64,000 nucleotides of DNA from Xenorhabdus mauleonii (GTDB lineage Bacteria; Pseudomonadota; Gammaproteobacteria; Enterobacterales; Enterobacteriaceae), in contig NZ_FORG01000004.1 of the NCBI RefSeq assembly GCF_900113945.1, positions 1 through 64,000 of the forward strand. Reading direction: 5' to 3'. Position 1 is the first letter of the stretch. Each line of letters starts with the position of its first letter. Under the pieces are notes generated by a model. It was not told where the DNA came from. It searched no databases and saw nothing but the letters and a program-made list of their open reading frames with translations. Both the position numbers and the translations under genes were made by a program. This document shows, piece after piece, positions 16,213-25,629 of the stretch.

Positions 16213-16318
16213 CTCTTTATTGTTGTGCCTGTGTAATCACCGTATCCAGCATCTCTGACACCAGGTTCTGCTTGGTGTGAGGCAACTGGCTGATAAATCT
16301 GTATCTATTGCCTCAAGC
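16213..16318 (-). pseudogene. Degenerate XRE regulator tail
   Basis: The segment is homologous to the stub at 10268-10372 (CATCTCTGA, CCAG.TTCTGCTT, AACTGGCTGATAA) but has indels in the frame. With the preceding symE copy it completes a decayed duplicate of the XRE-symE unit. Confidence 0.45.
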
Positions 16319-16381
16319 CGTAACACAGCTCTCCGCATGCGGATTTTTATGCCGTCTATTGCATTGAAAGAAGGCAAGTAA

Positions 16382-16510
16382 GTTAGTGTGAAGATAGAAC
16401 CTGTTTATTCTGGCAGCAGCCAGTGGCCTACTAGTATTAACGTTCGTTATTCAGTAAATGGGGGCGTGAGAAAGAAAGAGATCTTCAGAAATGCACCGGG
16501 AGGGAAGTAA
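16382..16510 (+). pseudogene. C-terminal fragment of a polymorphic toxin
   Basis: The open frame begins after a stop at 16379 and encodes VSVKIEPVYSGSSQWP, then INVRYSVNGGVRKKEIFRNA and PGGK before TAA. It has no start codon. The stop overlaps the next gene as TAATG, the usual toxin/immunity coupling. It is most likely the last ~42 residues of the toxin neutralised by the next gene. Confidence 0.5.
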
Positions 16511-16842
16511 TGAGAAGTGATCAGGAAATTTACAAAGGCATGGGGCTTATTCTATATAAAATCAGTCCCGACAGTGCTGAAAAAATAATCATGCGGGCAG
16601 ATTTATCTCCAGAAGGTGATCACTGTGCATACGAGTATGATTATATAGATAATAGTGGCAATACTGAATGGCTAACAGCCGGAGGGCAAGCCGATACTGA
16701 TATGCTGCGTTATTTGGTTGAGTTACGTGATTACTATATAGATAACAATCTTACTAATGATCGCCCTGTATGGCATGGCTGTGAGGTTACACTCGATATA
16801 GAACAAATGAAGCTCAATATAGATTTCAAATACGAAGACTAA
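16510..16842 (+). CDS. YezG-like immunity protein
   Basis: This 110-residue acidic protein (IYKGMGLILYKISPD, then YEYDYIDNSGNTEWL) resembles the YezG/DUF600 family of immunity proteins that protect against polymorphic nuclease toxins. The ATG overlaps the stop of a toxin C-terminal fragment. There is no signal peptide. With its toxin truncated, it would be an orphan immunity gene that could still confer resistance to relatives. Confidence 0.6.
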   Translation: MRSDQEIYKGMGLILYKISPDSAEKIIMRADLSPEGDHCAYEYDYIDNSGNTEWLTAGGQADTDMLRYLVELRDYYIDNNLTNDRPVWHGCEVTLDIEQMKLNIDFKYED

Positions 16843-16847
16843 TCAGA

Positions 16848-17000
16848 AAATGATCCCAGCTCAATGAGGTTGGGATTTTCCCTTTATCTTTCAGTTCTTC
16901 TCAACGAGCTGGATAATCAACTCCCGTACTCAATGCTGATTTGCACCGATTGCCCGGTGGCAAATTCCGTTTTTTCTAGTCAGTTGCCTTTAAGGTGAAA
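16848..17000 (-). pseudogene. Fourth hairpin and symE trace
   Basis: A weaker GATCCCA...TTGGGATT hairpin (16851-16878) is followed by sequence matching the 3' half of symE (CTCAACGAGCTGGATAATCA, then CCGATTGCCCGGTGGCAAAT and TCAGTTGCCTTTAAGGTG). The homology stops at about 17000, where IS3-family sequence begins. Confidence 0.55.
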
Positions 17001-17022
17001 ACAGCAGTAAGGGCGTCAGCGT

Positions 17023-17210
17023 ATGCACCGTATCTACTGCCTGCTGAAATTGAATTTCCGCCGCAAAGGAAAATAGCGTCTGCCAGCACGTAACCCGGCT
17101 CCACTTGCTTCGCCGGAAGCTCTGAATCAGAGCGGATCGATAGGTTTCATGCATAATGCGCTGACCTGTGGGCGGCGCTTTCGTACCTTAGCGATGTCCA
17201 GACCTGAGTA
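17023..17210 (+). pseudogene. IS3-family OrfB internal fragment
   Basis: The frame reads MHRIYCLLKLNFRRKGK, then TAG, then RLPARNPAPLASPEALNQS and FMHNALTCGRRFRTLAM. This is the region leading into the rve domain of an IS3-family OrfB, a different subgroup from the element at 10371. A stop replaces a Gln codon and both ends are missing. Confidence 0.7.
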
Positions 17211-17742
17211 TTTTACCAACAGGTGTCACTCCTTGCACTTTGGCTCTGTAATAGTGACTCCATTTCCCCAGCATGTAGCTGTCTTTTTAGGTTTTTATAA
17301 TTAACTAAAGTTGGAAATATTGTTAAGATTTTATATATCAATATTTAAAGATATTTTTTATTTTGATATCAGTTTATTTATTTAATGATAATTAAATCCA
17401 TATTATTAGTGTGGTATTTTATTATTTACACATTAAAATGAAAATGCCTACTTATAGAATAAAGTAAACAAAAGAACGTTATGTGATCAATGCAAGTGTA
17501 TTACTTGCCCAATATATTCTTTTTAGCTAATTTTTTAATGTTAATCGTTTGATTGATTTTGAAAATTGTAACTACCATTAAATTAATAAACTCTATTTTT
17601 TACGTCTGATAATAAATTGTTCTTTCATTCTATGGTAAGAGCAAAATAAATTATTTTTTCACCATTTGCGTAATGATAATTATTTTTATTCGCGCTAATT
17701 GGTTTTAATTAATAAAATGTAACCTTTTGATAATCAGGTTAT

Positions 17743-17752
17743 TGCGGTAGCT
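17743..17752 (+). promoter_or_regulatory. ops-like element upstream of the PVC operon
   Basis: The sequence TGCGGTAGCT matches the core of the RfaH recruitment element (GGCGGTAGC) at eight or nine positions and lies about 175 bases before pvc1. The related antifeeding prophage of Serratia is activated by an RfaH-like protein (AnfA1), which makes a functional ops plausible. Confidence 0.45.
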
Positions 17753-17814
17753 ATTGTCTAAATCTAGTCTTTATTGTTCATATTCTGATACGGAGATGGC
17801 GCTGTGATTATTAT

Positions 17815-17885
17815 TTATACCCAATGAGCTTCAAAATATATCCAATATAGCTACAACTTGAAATGTAATGGATATATACCACAAG
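17815..17885. repeat. Partial dispersed intergenic repeat
   Basis: TATACCCAATGAGCTTCAA at one end and ACTTGAAATGTAATGGATAT at the other match the outer ends of the repeats at 38134 and 42548. The internal part is deleted. Confidence 0.55.
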
Positions 17886-17928
17886 CCAAAAATTAAACAT
17901 TTCGTCAATCATTCATTAAGGTAAAATT

Positions 17929-18378
17929 ATGGCTATAACTTCAGATAAAATCGCTGTTGAGTATCCAATTCCTACATATCGTTTTATTGTTTCAATCGGT
18001 AATGAGCAGATTCCTTTTAATAGTGTATCTGGGCTGGATATTCAACATGATATTATTGAATATAAAGATGGGACAGGGGGGTATTATAAGATGCCTGGGC
18101 AACGTCAGGCGATTAATATCACTTTACGTAAAGGTGTGTTCTCTGGTGATACAAAGCTTTTTGATTGGATTAATTCTATCCAACTTAATCGTGTTGAGAA
18201 AAAGGATATCTCAATCAGCCTGACCAATGAGTCAGGGACTGAAATTCTTATGACTTGGAATGTGGTAAATGCTTTCCCAACGCAATTGACCTCTCCTAAT
18301 TTTGATGCCACCAGCAATGAAATTGCGATTCAGGAAATAACGCTGACTGCGGATCGGATAACAATTCAAGCATCATAA
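17929..18378 (+). CDS. pvc1: PVC inner tube protein Pvc1
   Basis: This 149-residue protein is of the phage-tail-tube (gp19/Hcp-like) superfamily. The opening YPIPTYRFIVSIG, then SVSGLDIQHDIIEYKDG and the C-terminal QEITLTADRITI strand are typical of the main tube subunit of extracellular contractile injection systems. It would stack as hexamers into the tube that carries cargo. A ribosome site (AAGGT) precedes the ATG. It is the first gene of a 16-gene same-strand cluster in canonical PVC order. Confidence 0.93.
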   Translation: MAITSDKIAVEYPIPTYRFIVSIGNEQIPFNSVSGLDIQHDIIEYKDGTGGYYKMPGQRQAINITLRKGVFSGDTKLFDWINSIQLNRVEKKDISISLTNESGTEILMTWNVVNAFPTQLTSPNFDATSNEIAIQEITLTADRITIQAS

Positions 18379-18511
18379 TTCGATATACCCTGTTTGATAG
18401 ATTTTTGCTGACGAATATTCATTCGTTATCTTATATCTATATTTAGCTCAATAACTATTTTTAACTCAATAATTATTTTATTGAGCCTATCTCGCTGTAA
18501 TTGGAGATTAC

Positions 18512-19612
18512 ATGTCAATGTATTCATATCCTGGTGTTTACATTCAGGAAGATGCTTCACTCGCTCTTTCTGTACGCACGGCTTTAACCGCCGTCCCCGT
18601 TTTTGCTGTTGCAAAGAAGAATACCTTTGTAAATAACATTTGCCGCATTAATAGCTGGATAGATTATCTTGGCTTAAAGAATGCACCGTTTGATGCTGCT
18701 AATGCGCTTGATGTTTCCCTGCGTGCTTATTTTATCAATGGTGGAGGATATGCTTATCTTATCCAAACAGCGGACTTAACAGCACAAGTGCCAAAACTCG
18801 ATGATGCGACTTTGTTGGTCGCTGCCGGAGAAGATATCCAACAGGCTGTAGGGGAGCTGTGTAAACCGGGTAAAGGATTATTTGCCATTTTTGATGGCCC
18901 GCAAGATAAGATTGAAGCCGAAACTAAAGGAAACTCTCAAGCTAAAGATAACTCTGAAAAATCAATTCTCGATTCGTATCCAGAAACACCCTATGGTGCA
19001 GTTTATTATCCTTGGTTAACGGCAGAATGGGGTCATGATAAAGCACCGGTTGATATTCCGCCCAGTGCAGTGATGGCGGGAGTTTACGCAAGTGTTGATA
19101 ACAGCCGAGGAGTCTGGAAAGCACCGGCCAATGTGGCTGTCCAAGGCGGCTTGCAGCCTAAATATCCGGTCACGGATGATTTCCAGGCTAAATATAATCA
19201 AGGTAAGGCCTTGAATATGATCCGTACCTTTGCCAATAACAATACGTTGGTTTGGGGTGCCCGTACTTTAAATGACAGCAATAACTGGCGTTATATCTCA
19301 GTTCGTCGTCTCTTTAACAGTGCTGAACGGGATATCAAGAATGCCATGAGCTTTGCGGTATTTGAACCTAACCACCAGCCAACTTGGGAGCGTGTACGAA
19401 CTGCCATTAATAACTATCTGCATAGTTTGTGGCAACAAGGTGGTTTGGTCGGCGCTAAACCAGAAGATGCTTATTTCGTGCAAATCGGCAAAGATATCAC
19501 GATGACGGATGCCGATATTAAACAAGGGAAAATGATCATTAAAATCGGCATGGCGGCAGTGCGTCCGGCTGAATTCATTGTTTTGCAGTTTACGCAGGAT
19601 ATCGCACAATAA
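18512..19612 (+). CDS. pvc2: PVC sheath protein Pvc2
   Basis: This 366-residue contractile-sheath subunit shares its N-terminal SYPGVYIQEDASLALSV and its C-terminal third with Pvc3. That third includes LVWGARTL, WRYISVRRLFN, AERDIKNAM, FEPNHQPTWERV and IGMAAVRPAEFIVL. These are hallmark blocks of phage tail sheath C-terminal domains. The middle is shorter than in Pvc3. It is probably the main sheath component. The gap of about 130 bases after pvc1 and a GGAG ribosome site could allow separate control of tube and sheath. Confidence 0.93.
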   Translation: MSMYSYPGVYIQEDASLALSVRTALTAVPVFAVAKKNTFVNNICRINSWIDYLGLKNAPFDAANALDVSLRAYFINGGGYAYLIQTADLTAQVPKLDDATLLVAAGEDIQQAVGELCKPGKGLFAIFDGPQDKIEAETKGNSQAKDNSEKSILDSYPETPYGAVYYPWLTAEWGHDKAPVDIPPSAVMAGVYASVDNSRGVWKAPANVAVQGGLQPKYPVTDDFQAKYNQGKALNMIRTFANNNTLVWGARTLNDSNNWRYISVRRLFNSAERDIKNAMSFAVFEPNHQPTWERVRTAINNYLHSLWQQGGLVGAKPEDAYFVQIGKDITMTDADIKQGKMIIKIGMAAVRPAEFIVLQFTQDIAQ

Positions 19613-19624
19613 TCTGGAGGCCGT

Positions 19625-20989
19625 ATGCCAATTACTCCCACTTTTCCCGGCGTTTATATTGAAGAAGATGCGTCTTTGGCGCTTTCTGTTAAACAGGGAA
19701 ATACCGCCATACCTGTTTTTATTGGGCGCTTTTCACCCAAAAAAACCAGTACAACCCCTCAAATTATCCGCATTGCCAGTTGGCTTGATTTTACTCACCT
19801 GTTTCAGGTGGGATGTATAAAATCAGTAAAAATAACCCCAACGCTTCCTGCAAAAGCGCAATCTGTCTCAGAGAAAAATGAGAGTGATACTGATTCTCTG
19901 ACGACAAGCGATGACAGTTCTCAACATGATGCAAAGGATGATCAAACCTACAAGGTAGACATTGCTTATACAACGAGCAGTGATGCCCTAAAGCTGTATT
20001 TCCAAAATGGTGGCGGGCCTTGCTATATTTTACCAATGGGGGATACCAAACAGAAAAACTTGGCATTCATTCCCGATTTAATCAGGCAGGCTTTAGATAT
20101 TACCTTGATTGTCTGCCCTGAACAGGAAGCAGATTACCAAAGCAAAATATACAGCAACTTGCCAGCCGATTTACTCAATGAAGGCCGCTTTCTTATCGCT
20201 GATAACGCTGATAAAAACAAAAAGCCTAAAACAAATGCCCCTTCACAAACGGCCACTTATTATCCTGCGGTTAATGTTCCACAACTGATAGAGGTGGAAG
20301 ATGACGCTATTGCCGTTTCTGGATATCACCGCGAAATTGAAAATTTAACTCAGTTGAATAACAAGGAAAATCAGGCTGTTTATCAACAAGTGAAGCATGC
20401 CATTCAGGAAGCGATTGCCGCACAGAAAAACGTGATCCCTGCCAGTGCGGTGGTGGCTGCCGTGTATTGTGCAACTGATGCCAAACGTGGCGTCTGGAAA
20501 GCACCGGCAAATGTGGCATTAAACGGGATAAGTGAGATCACTGAGCGTCTTACTGACGAAGAGCAAGGAATTATGAATGCAAATGGCATTAATGCCATTC
20601 GTTATTTCAGCCAAAAAGGGTTTGTCGTATGGGGTGCCCGGACTTTAGAAGACAGCGAGCGCTGGCGCTATATTTCTGTTCGTCGCTTGTTTAATACAGC
20701 GGAGCGGGATATCAAGCAAGCCATGCAAATGGCTGCTTTTGAACCCAATCATCAACCTACGTGGGAAAAAGTGCGATCTGCCATTGATAATTATCTTCAT
20801 CAACTCTGGCAACAAGGTGCATTGGCGGGTAATAGCCCGAAAGAGGCCTATTTTGTGCAGATTGGCAAAGATCTCACAATGAGTGCTGATGAAATCAAAC
20901 AAGGCAAAATGATTGTCAAAATTGGCATGGCGGCAGTGCGTCCGGCTGAATTTATTATCCTGCAATTTTCGCAAGATGTAGCACAGTAA
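19625..20989 (+). CDS. pvc3: PVC sheath protein Pvc3
   Basis: This 454-residue sheath subunit starts 12 bases after pvc2, with GGAGG upstream. The N-terminus (FPGVYIEEDASLALSV) and C-terminal core match Pvc2 closely. An extra domain of about 90 residues lies in the middle, including a polar, acidic Ser/Asp-rich stretch (about residues 80-105) likely exposed on the sheath surface. In characterised PVCs two or three sheath paralogues build the contractile layer, with a minor form near the baseplate. Confidence 0.92.
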   Translation: MPITPTFPGVYIEEDASLALSVKQGNTAIPVFIGRFSPKKTSTTPQIIRIASWLDFTHLFQVGCIKSVKITPTLPAKAQSVSEKNESDTDSLTTSDDSSQHDAKDDQTYKVDIAYTTSSDALKLYFQNGGGPCYILPMGDTKQKNLAFIPDLIRQALDITLIVCPEQEADYQSKIYSNLPADLLNEGRFLIADNADKNKKPKTNAPSQTATYYPAVNVPQLIEVEDDAIAVSGYHREIENLTQLNNKENQAVYQQVKHAIQEAIAAQKNVIPASAVVAAVYCATDAKRGVWKAPANVALNGISEITERLTDEEQGIMNANGINAIRYFSQKGFVVWGARTLEDSERWRYISVRRLFNTAERDIKQAMQMAAFEPNHQPTWEKVRSAIDNYLHQLWQQGALAGNSPKEAYFVQIGKDLTMSADEIKQGKMIVKIGMAAVRPAEFIILQFSQDVAQ

Positions 20990-21043
20990 CTGTATTGAGG
21001 CGCAGCTCAATGCTGCGTCTCAGCAGGAATGAAGGATATAAAG

Positions 21044-22231
21044 ATGGAAATAATGCAGCCGGGCATCACAATAACAGAAAATTTTATTTCTCAGAGAGAG
21101 AATAATGCATTTATTGGCCTGCCAATTTTTATCGGTTATACCCAACCTCTTAACGATGAAGATATTCACCATAACACGGCGATTAAGTTAAATAGCCTGA
21201 CTGATTTTGCCTTATTTTTCAGCCAAACGGGTTTAATGTACCATTCTGTGCGCCATTTCTTTGAGAATGGCGGAAAACACGCCTATGTGCTGTCATTGGG
21301 TCATGAATCCGCGCAAAAAAACGGGCAATCCTTGTTGGTGGAACTGCAACAAGATTGGCTAAAACAAGTTATTGCGACAAACAGTGAAATCACACTGATT
21401 ATTGCACCTGATATTGTTTGTTTTAATCAATCCGACGATGCCATTTCATCGGTCGATTCTTGGTTACAGCTTTGGCAATCGGTATTGGATCTCTGCAAAA
21501 GCCGTCGTGGGATAATGGCATTATTGGATGCACCCGATGAACCTGCATTGGCAGCGCAATGTTTAGCTCGATTTTCTTCACATGATCGCCAATGGGGGGC
21601 GGTATACTGGCCAAGACTGAACAGCGTTTATCAGGAAAACAACCAACCTGTTGTACTTTCACCGACAGCAGCAGTTGCTGCCATCATTCAGCGCTACGAC
21701 GATGAAGAAGGCATGTGGACAGCACCGGCGAATGTCCCCTTATCTAAAGTCATTAGCCCGTTATGTTCTCACATTAAAGCCGATGGTTTATTTAACCAAA
21801 ATGGAACTTCATTAAATCTGGTGCGAAGTTTTCCGGGTAAAGGTATCCGTATTTGGGGATGCCGTACATTGGAAAACATACCTAATTCCCCTTGGCGTTA
21901 TATTCAGAACCGACTTCTGGTTTCTTATATTGAATTTCATTTGACCCAATTAGGACGTATTTTTGTTTTTGAACCCAATAACGCGATTACTTGGATGAAA
22001 TTTAAAGGTCAGGCCCATAACTGGTTACGTCAATTGTGGCTTAAAGGAGGGTTGCGGGGAACTCAGGAAGAACACGCGTTTGAAGTATTGTTAGGGATAA
22101 ATGAATCCATGAATGAGATTGATTTGCTGGAAGGCAAAATGATCATGAAAATCAGGCTGGCGTTGTTAATTCCAGCAGAATTTATTGAGCTGAGTCTGGC
22201 ATTTGATACTCGAACCGGAATGATTTCTTAA
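21044..22231 (+). CDS. pvc4: PVC sheath protein Pvc4
   Basis: This is a divergent third sheath paralogue of 395 residues. The ATG at 21044 is preferred because AAGGA lies 8 bases upstream; an in-frame ATG at 21029 would add five residues. Conserved blocks include MQPGITITENFIS, GMWTAPANVPLSKV, IRIWGCRTLENIP, WRYIQNRLLVSYI and MIMKIRLALLIPAEFIEL. In PVC and AFP, Pvc4/Afp4 is a low-copy sheath subunit near the baseplate. Confidence 0.9.
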   Translation: MEIMQPGITITENFISQRENNAFIGLPIFIGYTQPLNDEDIHHNTAIKLNSLTDFALFFSQTGLMYHSVRHFFENGGKHAYVLSLGHESAQKNGQSLLVELQQDWLKQVIATNSEITLIIAPDIVCFNQSDDAISSVDSWLQLWQSVLDLCKSRRGIMALLDAPDEPALAAQCLARFSSHDRQWGAVYWPRLNSVYQENNQPVVLSPTAAVAAIIQRYDDEEGMWTAPANVPLSKVISPLCSHIKADGLFNQNGTSLNLVRSFPGKGIRIWGCRTLENIPNSPWRYIQNRLLVSYIEFHLTQLGRIFVFEPNNAITWMKFKGQAHNWLRQLWLKGGLRGTQEEHAFEVLLGINESMNEIDLLEGKMIMKIRLALLIPAEFIELSLAFDTRTGMIS

Positions 22232-22245
22232 GTGGGGAACATAAT

Positions 22246-22704
22246 ATGAATAAGTTTTACACCCCGTCCGTATCACATCGTTTTATCGCCAGCTTTCTTT
22301 TTAACAATATTCCCAGCCCGCTTGATATTGCTTTTCAGCGGATATCAGGACTTAGTCGTGAATTACAAACGACTCAGTTAAGTCAAGGGGGCGAAAATGC
22401 CAGAAATACTTGGTTGGCGGAAAAAATCCAACATGGCAGTGTCCTGTTTGAACGTGGCGTTATGACAGTCACTCCCTTGACGTGGATGTTCGATCGCGTG
22501 TTACGTGGTGAAAAAGCCGTTTATGCTGATGTTGTCATTATGCTCCTGAATGAAGATTCAATTCCTGTGGCAAGCTGGACATTAAGCAACGCACTACCAG
22601 TGCGCTGGTCTACCGGTGATCTTGATGCCAACAACAATACTGTTCTGATTAATTCGCTGGAATTGCGTTATCAGGATATGCGTTGGTTAGGAGTAAAACT
22701 ATGA
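22246..22704 (+). CDS. pvc5: PVC second tube protein Pvc5
   Basis: This 152-residue tube-like protein ([44 protein letters not shown]) is distantly related to Pvc1. It is the family member expected to form the first tube ring on the baseplate hub. It starts 14 bases after pvc4 and its stop overlaps the pvc6 start (ATGA). Confidence 0.9.
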   Translation: MNKFYTPSVSHRFIASFLFNNIPSPLDIAFQRISGLSRELQTTQLSQGGENARNTWLAEKIQHGSVLFERGVMTVTPLTWMFDRVLRGEKAVYADVVIMLLNEDSIPVASWTLSNALPVRWSTGDLDANNNTVLINSLELRYQDMRWLGVKL

Positions 22705-22883
22705 CCGTTGAAATTAAGGAATTAATCATTCAAGCCAAAGTGGTAGAGCCTTCCAATGAAACTCTGCCGTTACAGACATTGGCACAAGAGAAGCTGGATA
22801 ATGCTCGTCTGATTGAAATTATTAAACAGGAAGTGCTGGACGCATTGCGGGAATCAAGGGGGGGATATTATGAGCTTGATTGA
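22701..22883 (+). CDS. pvc6: PVC small baseplate-associated protein Pvc6
   Basis: This 60-residue acidic protein starts at the ATG overlapping the pvc5 stop. A longer frame from 22683 would start inside pvc5 without a ribosome site. It ends with a helical [25 protein letters not shown] tail. Size, place and coupling fit Pvc6/Afp6. No catalytic motif is present. The stop overlaps the pvc7 start. Confidence 0.8.
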   Translation: MTVEIKELIIQAKVVEPSNETLPLQTLAQEKLDNARLIEIIKQEVLDALRESRGGYYELD

Positions 22884-23553
22884 ACGTAATCTCTCCAAAC
22901 TGACTCTGACAGCATTCAAAGATCGGGAAGGTAAAATTTCAGTTGGTAGTTTACAGGCAATGTACAATCCTGATGCTATCCAGCTTGATTATCAAACCCG
23001 CTATCAACAGGATGAAAGCATCAACAATACCAGCCAGAGCAGCCGTTATGTCTTATCCCAGCCGGTGGGGTTGTCACTGGTATTGCTTTTTGATGCCACC
23101 ATGCCCGGAAATAGCACGCCGATAGAAACACAACTGTCAACGTTGAAATCCTTGTGTGCCGCAGATGCCAGTACTCATGTCCCGCATTTTTTAAAAATCA
23201 AATGGGGAAAAATGCGCTGGGAAAATAAAGGTTACTTTGCCGGTCGTGCAAGTGGCCTCAGCGTGAATTACACATTGTTTGACCGAGATGCTACGCCATT
23301 GCGGGCTAGTGCAAGCCTGACGCTGGTGGCAGACGAAAGTTTTGTTATTCAGGCGACTGAACGGCAATTACAATCGCCACCTGCCACGGCGGTCAGTGTA
23401 ACCGATATGATCTCTTTACCGTTGATTGCTCTCGGAGCAGGCGCCTCTTTAGCCGGAGGGATTGATTATCTCACGCTTGCCTGGCAAAACGATCTGGATA
23501 ATCTGGATGATTTTACGTCAGGACAAATGCTGCAAGCACGGGAGGAAACATGA
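22870..23553 (+). CDS. pvc7: PVC baseplate protein Pvc7 (gp53/LysM-like)
   Basis: This 227-residue protein starts at the ATG overlapping the end of pvc6 by 14 bases, with GGGGG upstream. Recognisable blocks are [14 protein letters not shown] and [16 protein letters not shown]. The C-terminus ([19 protein letters not shown], followed by ML) looks like a LysM-type module. In PVC and AFP this protein clamps the baseplate hub to the inner tube and spike. Its stop overlaps pvc8. Confidence 0.9.
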   Translation: MSLIERNLSKLTLTAFKDREGKISVGSLQAMYNPDAIQLDYQTRYQQDESINNTSQSSRYVLSQPVGLSLVLLFDATMPGNSTPIETQLSTLKSLCAADASTHVPHFLKIKWGKMRWENKGYFAGRASGLSVNYTLFDRDATPLRASASLTLVADESFVIQATERQLQSPPATAVSVTDMISLPLIALGAGASLAGGIDYLTLAWQNDLDNLDDFTSGQMLQAREET

Positions 23554-25160
23554 AGTTACCTATGCTCCCAACGATAGAAATCAAGATAGGGGGCAAATCT
23601 CTCAGTCAATTTTCCGTCATAAGTATCGCAGTGAATTGCCATATTAATGACATTCCTTCAGCCAGCATAACATTAGGAATGACGGGAGATGCCAGCCATA
23701 TTTTTGACAGCAAGGCTCAGGCTGAGTTGGCACGTTTTCGTCCCAATAATGAACTGACTGTTCAAATCCAAAAAGACGTTATTTTTAAAGGGCTAATTGT
23801 CCGGCAGAGGCTTGCATTAAAAGGTCAGGATAATTTAGTCACCCTGACGGCAAAACATTCGCTACAGAAACTCACTCATGGTTTGCGTTCACAAATATTC
23901 AGCCAGCAAAGTGATGAAACCATAATTAGAAGGTTATTTAACCAAGCGGGGCTTTCTGCAACCATCAAACAGGCGCCCCAGCTTAAAACCACCCATGAGC
24001 AAATGGTGCAGTTTCGGTGTAATGACTGGCGCTTTATAAAAAAACGGTTAAACGCAACAAACACCTGGTTGCTCCCGCATCACGAAGCGGTAACGTTAGT
24101 CACGCCAGAATCGCTTAATCAATCAAAAGTGCATACGCTCCACCAGCGGGTCGGTACGCAGGATGTTGTGCTTTTCGAAGCGAATCTGCAATGGGATAAC
24201 CAATATAGCCCTAAATCCGTCAGCATACAGTCGTGGGATATTACCCAACAAAAATTATCTCAGGCAATTCAGGCAAAGAACAGTGCGCTTGGCCACGGGC
24301 AACTCGGTTCAGACAATGTCTCCACGTTAGCTCATCAAGAGTGGCAATGGGTTTTCAGTTACCCATTGGATAATGAACAGGCGCGCTCCCTTGCCCAAAG
24401 TACCCTGAATAATCGACGTCACCATAACGTCACTGGTCATGTGATTGTTGAGGGGGATAACCGTTATCAAGTGGGTGATGTTTTGGCGTTAAGCGGTTTT
24501 GGCCAAGGTATGGATGGTCAGGCGATCATCACTGGCATTAATCAAAATATCAGTCAAAGGCAGGGTTGGCGAACACGATTGACTATCGGTATGCTTCCAG
24601 AGCCAGAACCTCCCGTACCTCAGGCTAAAGAGCTGCATATTGGCGTTGTTGGAAAATACCAGCAAGATAACCAATCGTTGGATCGATTACCCGTTGTGAT
24701 ACCCGCGTTAAGTTTAACCGGTGGCTCACTGTTTGCACGTTTAGGCAAACCTTACGCCAGCAATGAAAGTGGATTTTGTTTTTATCCGGAACCGGGAGAT
24801 GAAGTCATTATCGGTTTTTTTGAAGCTGATCCTCGTTTCCCTGTCATATTAGGCTCTATGCATAATCCGAAAAATAAAGCCCCGTTGGAGCCAAGTGAAA
24901 GTAATCAAATAAAAACGTTAGTTATTCAGCAAGGAGAAAATCAACAATCATTTATTTTTGATAATAAAGAAAAGACGCTCGCCATTAATAGCGGAAAACA
25001 TTCACTCTTATTGCCGCAGGATAAAGAGATTACATTTCACTCAGAGAGTGATTTCATCATGAACGCTAAAGAAATTAAAATAGAAGCTGATAATTCTTTA
25101 TCCATCAATGGTAAATCTGGTGTTGATATTAAAGGTGCGAAAATTAATTTAACGCAATAA
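23550..25160 (+). CDS. pvc8: PVC central spike protein Pvc8 (VgrG-like)
   Basis: This 536-residue protein is of the VgrG/gp27-gp5 type. The N-terminal gp27-like part has AELARFRPNNELTVQI and QFRCNDWRFIKKRLNATN. The OB-fold of gp5 contains YPEPGDEVIIGFFEADPRF and ILGSMHNPKNKAP. A short C-terminal beta-helix follows (SGVDIKGAKINLTQ). It trimerises as the puncturing spike and accepts the Pvc10 tip. It belongs to this injection machine and not to a type VI system, because the neighbours are PVC genes. Confidence 0.92.
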   Translation: MKLPMLPTIEIKIGGKSLSQFSVISIAVNCHINDIPSASITLGMTGDASHIFDSKAQAELARFRPNNELTVQIQKDVIFKGLIVRQRLALKGQDNLVTLTAKHSLQKLTHGLRSQIFSQQSDETIIRRLFNQAGLSATIKQAPQLKTTHEQMVQFRCNDWRFIKKRLNATNTWLLPHHEAVTLVTPESLNQSKVHTLHQRVGTQDVVLFEANLQWDNQYSPKSVSIQSWDITQQKLSQAIQAKNSALGHGQLGSDNVSTLAHQEWQWVFSYPLDNEQARSLAQSTLNNRRHHNVTGHVIVEGDNRYQVGDVLALSGFGQGMDGQAIITGINQNISQRQGWRTRLTIGMLPEPEPPVPQAKELHIGVVGKYQQDNQSLDRLPVVIPALSLTGGSLFARLGKPYASNESGFCFYPEPGDEVIIGFFEADPRFPVILGSMHNPKNKAPLEPSESNQIKTLVIQQGENQQSFIFDNKEKTLAINSGKHSLLLPQDKEITFHSESDFIMNAKEIKIEADNSLSINGKSGVDIKGAKINLTQ

Positions 25161-25185
25161 TTTAATAGAAGTCTAAGACAATAAA

Positions 25186-25629
25186 ATGACAAAAAAAATA
25201 TTATCAGATATTTATGGCAGGGGGTGGGCATTTCCTCCTCAATTCTGTATTCAGAATAATGAAGAAGATATTCCACCCGGTGTCGTGATGGCAGAGGGAG
25301 CAGAAAATGTTCGCCAAAGTATAAAGACGCTGTTTTTAACTGAACCTGGCGAAAGAATTATGCGTGAAGATTATGGTTGTGGTCTGAATGATTATTTATT
25401 TGCCAATATCAGTGATGAATTAATGGCGAATATTCAAAATAGTATCGAAGAAAGTGTATTGCGTTACGAACCTCGTGCAGCTATCACTGAAATACAAGTC
25501 AGACAAAAAATCGATTCTCCCAATACTCTGCATATTTATACCACCTATACCTTGAGAGGCAGTGAAATTAGCCAACAGCTTGAAGGTGCTCTTGATATTA
25601 ATGAAGGACAAGTACGAGTGATTTTATGA
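25186..25629 (+). CDS. pvc9: PVC baseplate wedge protein Pvc9 (gp25-like)
   Basis: This 147-residue gp25/W-like wedge protein contains the family's EPR-type motif in LTEPGERIMREDYGCGL, which nucleates sheath assembly at the baseplate. A 25-base gap separates it from pvc8. Its stop overlaps the pvc10 start by 4 bases (ATGA). Confidence 0.93.
   Translation: MTKKILSDIYGRGWAFPPQFCIQNNEEDIPPGVVMAEGAENVRQSIKTLFLTEPGERIMREDYGCGLNDYLFANISDELMANIQNSIEESVLRYEPRAAITEIQVRQKIDSPNTLHIYTTYTLRGSEISQQLEGALDINEGQVRVIL

Larger units (their letters stand above)
17221..17928. other. Long AT-rich leader of the PVC operon
   Basis: About 700 bases with no gene. From about 17281 it is strongly AT-rich, consistent with an H-NS-silenced promoter region (inference). 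It holds an ops-like motif at 17743-17752 and a partial dispersed repeat at 17815-17885, and should contain the operon promoter. Confidence 0.6.

Noticed and set aside
23550-25160. VgrG of a type VI secretion system
   Set aside because: There are no type VI membrane or TssB/C genes here, and the gene sits in canonical PVC order.
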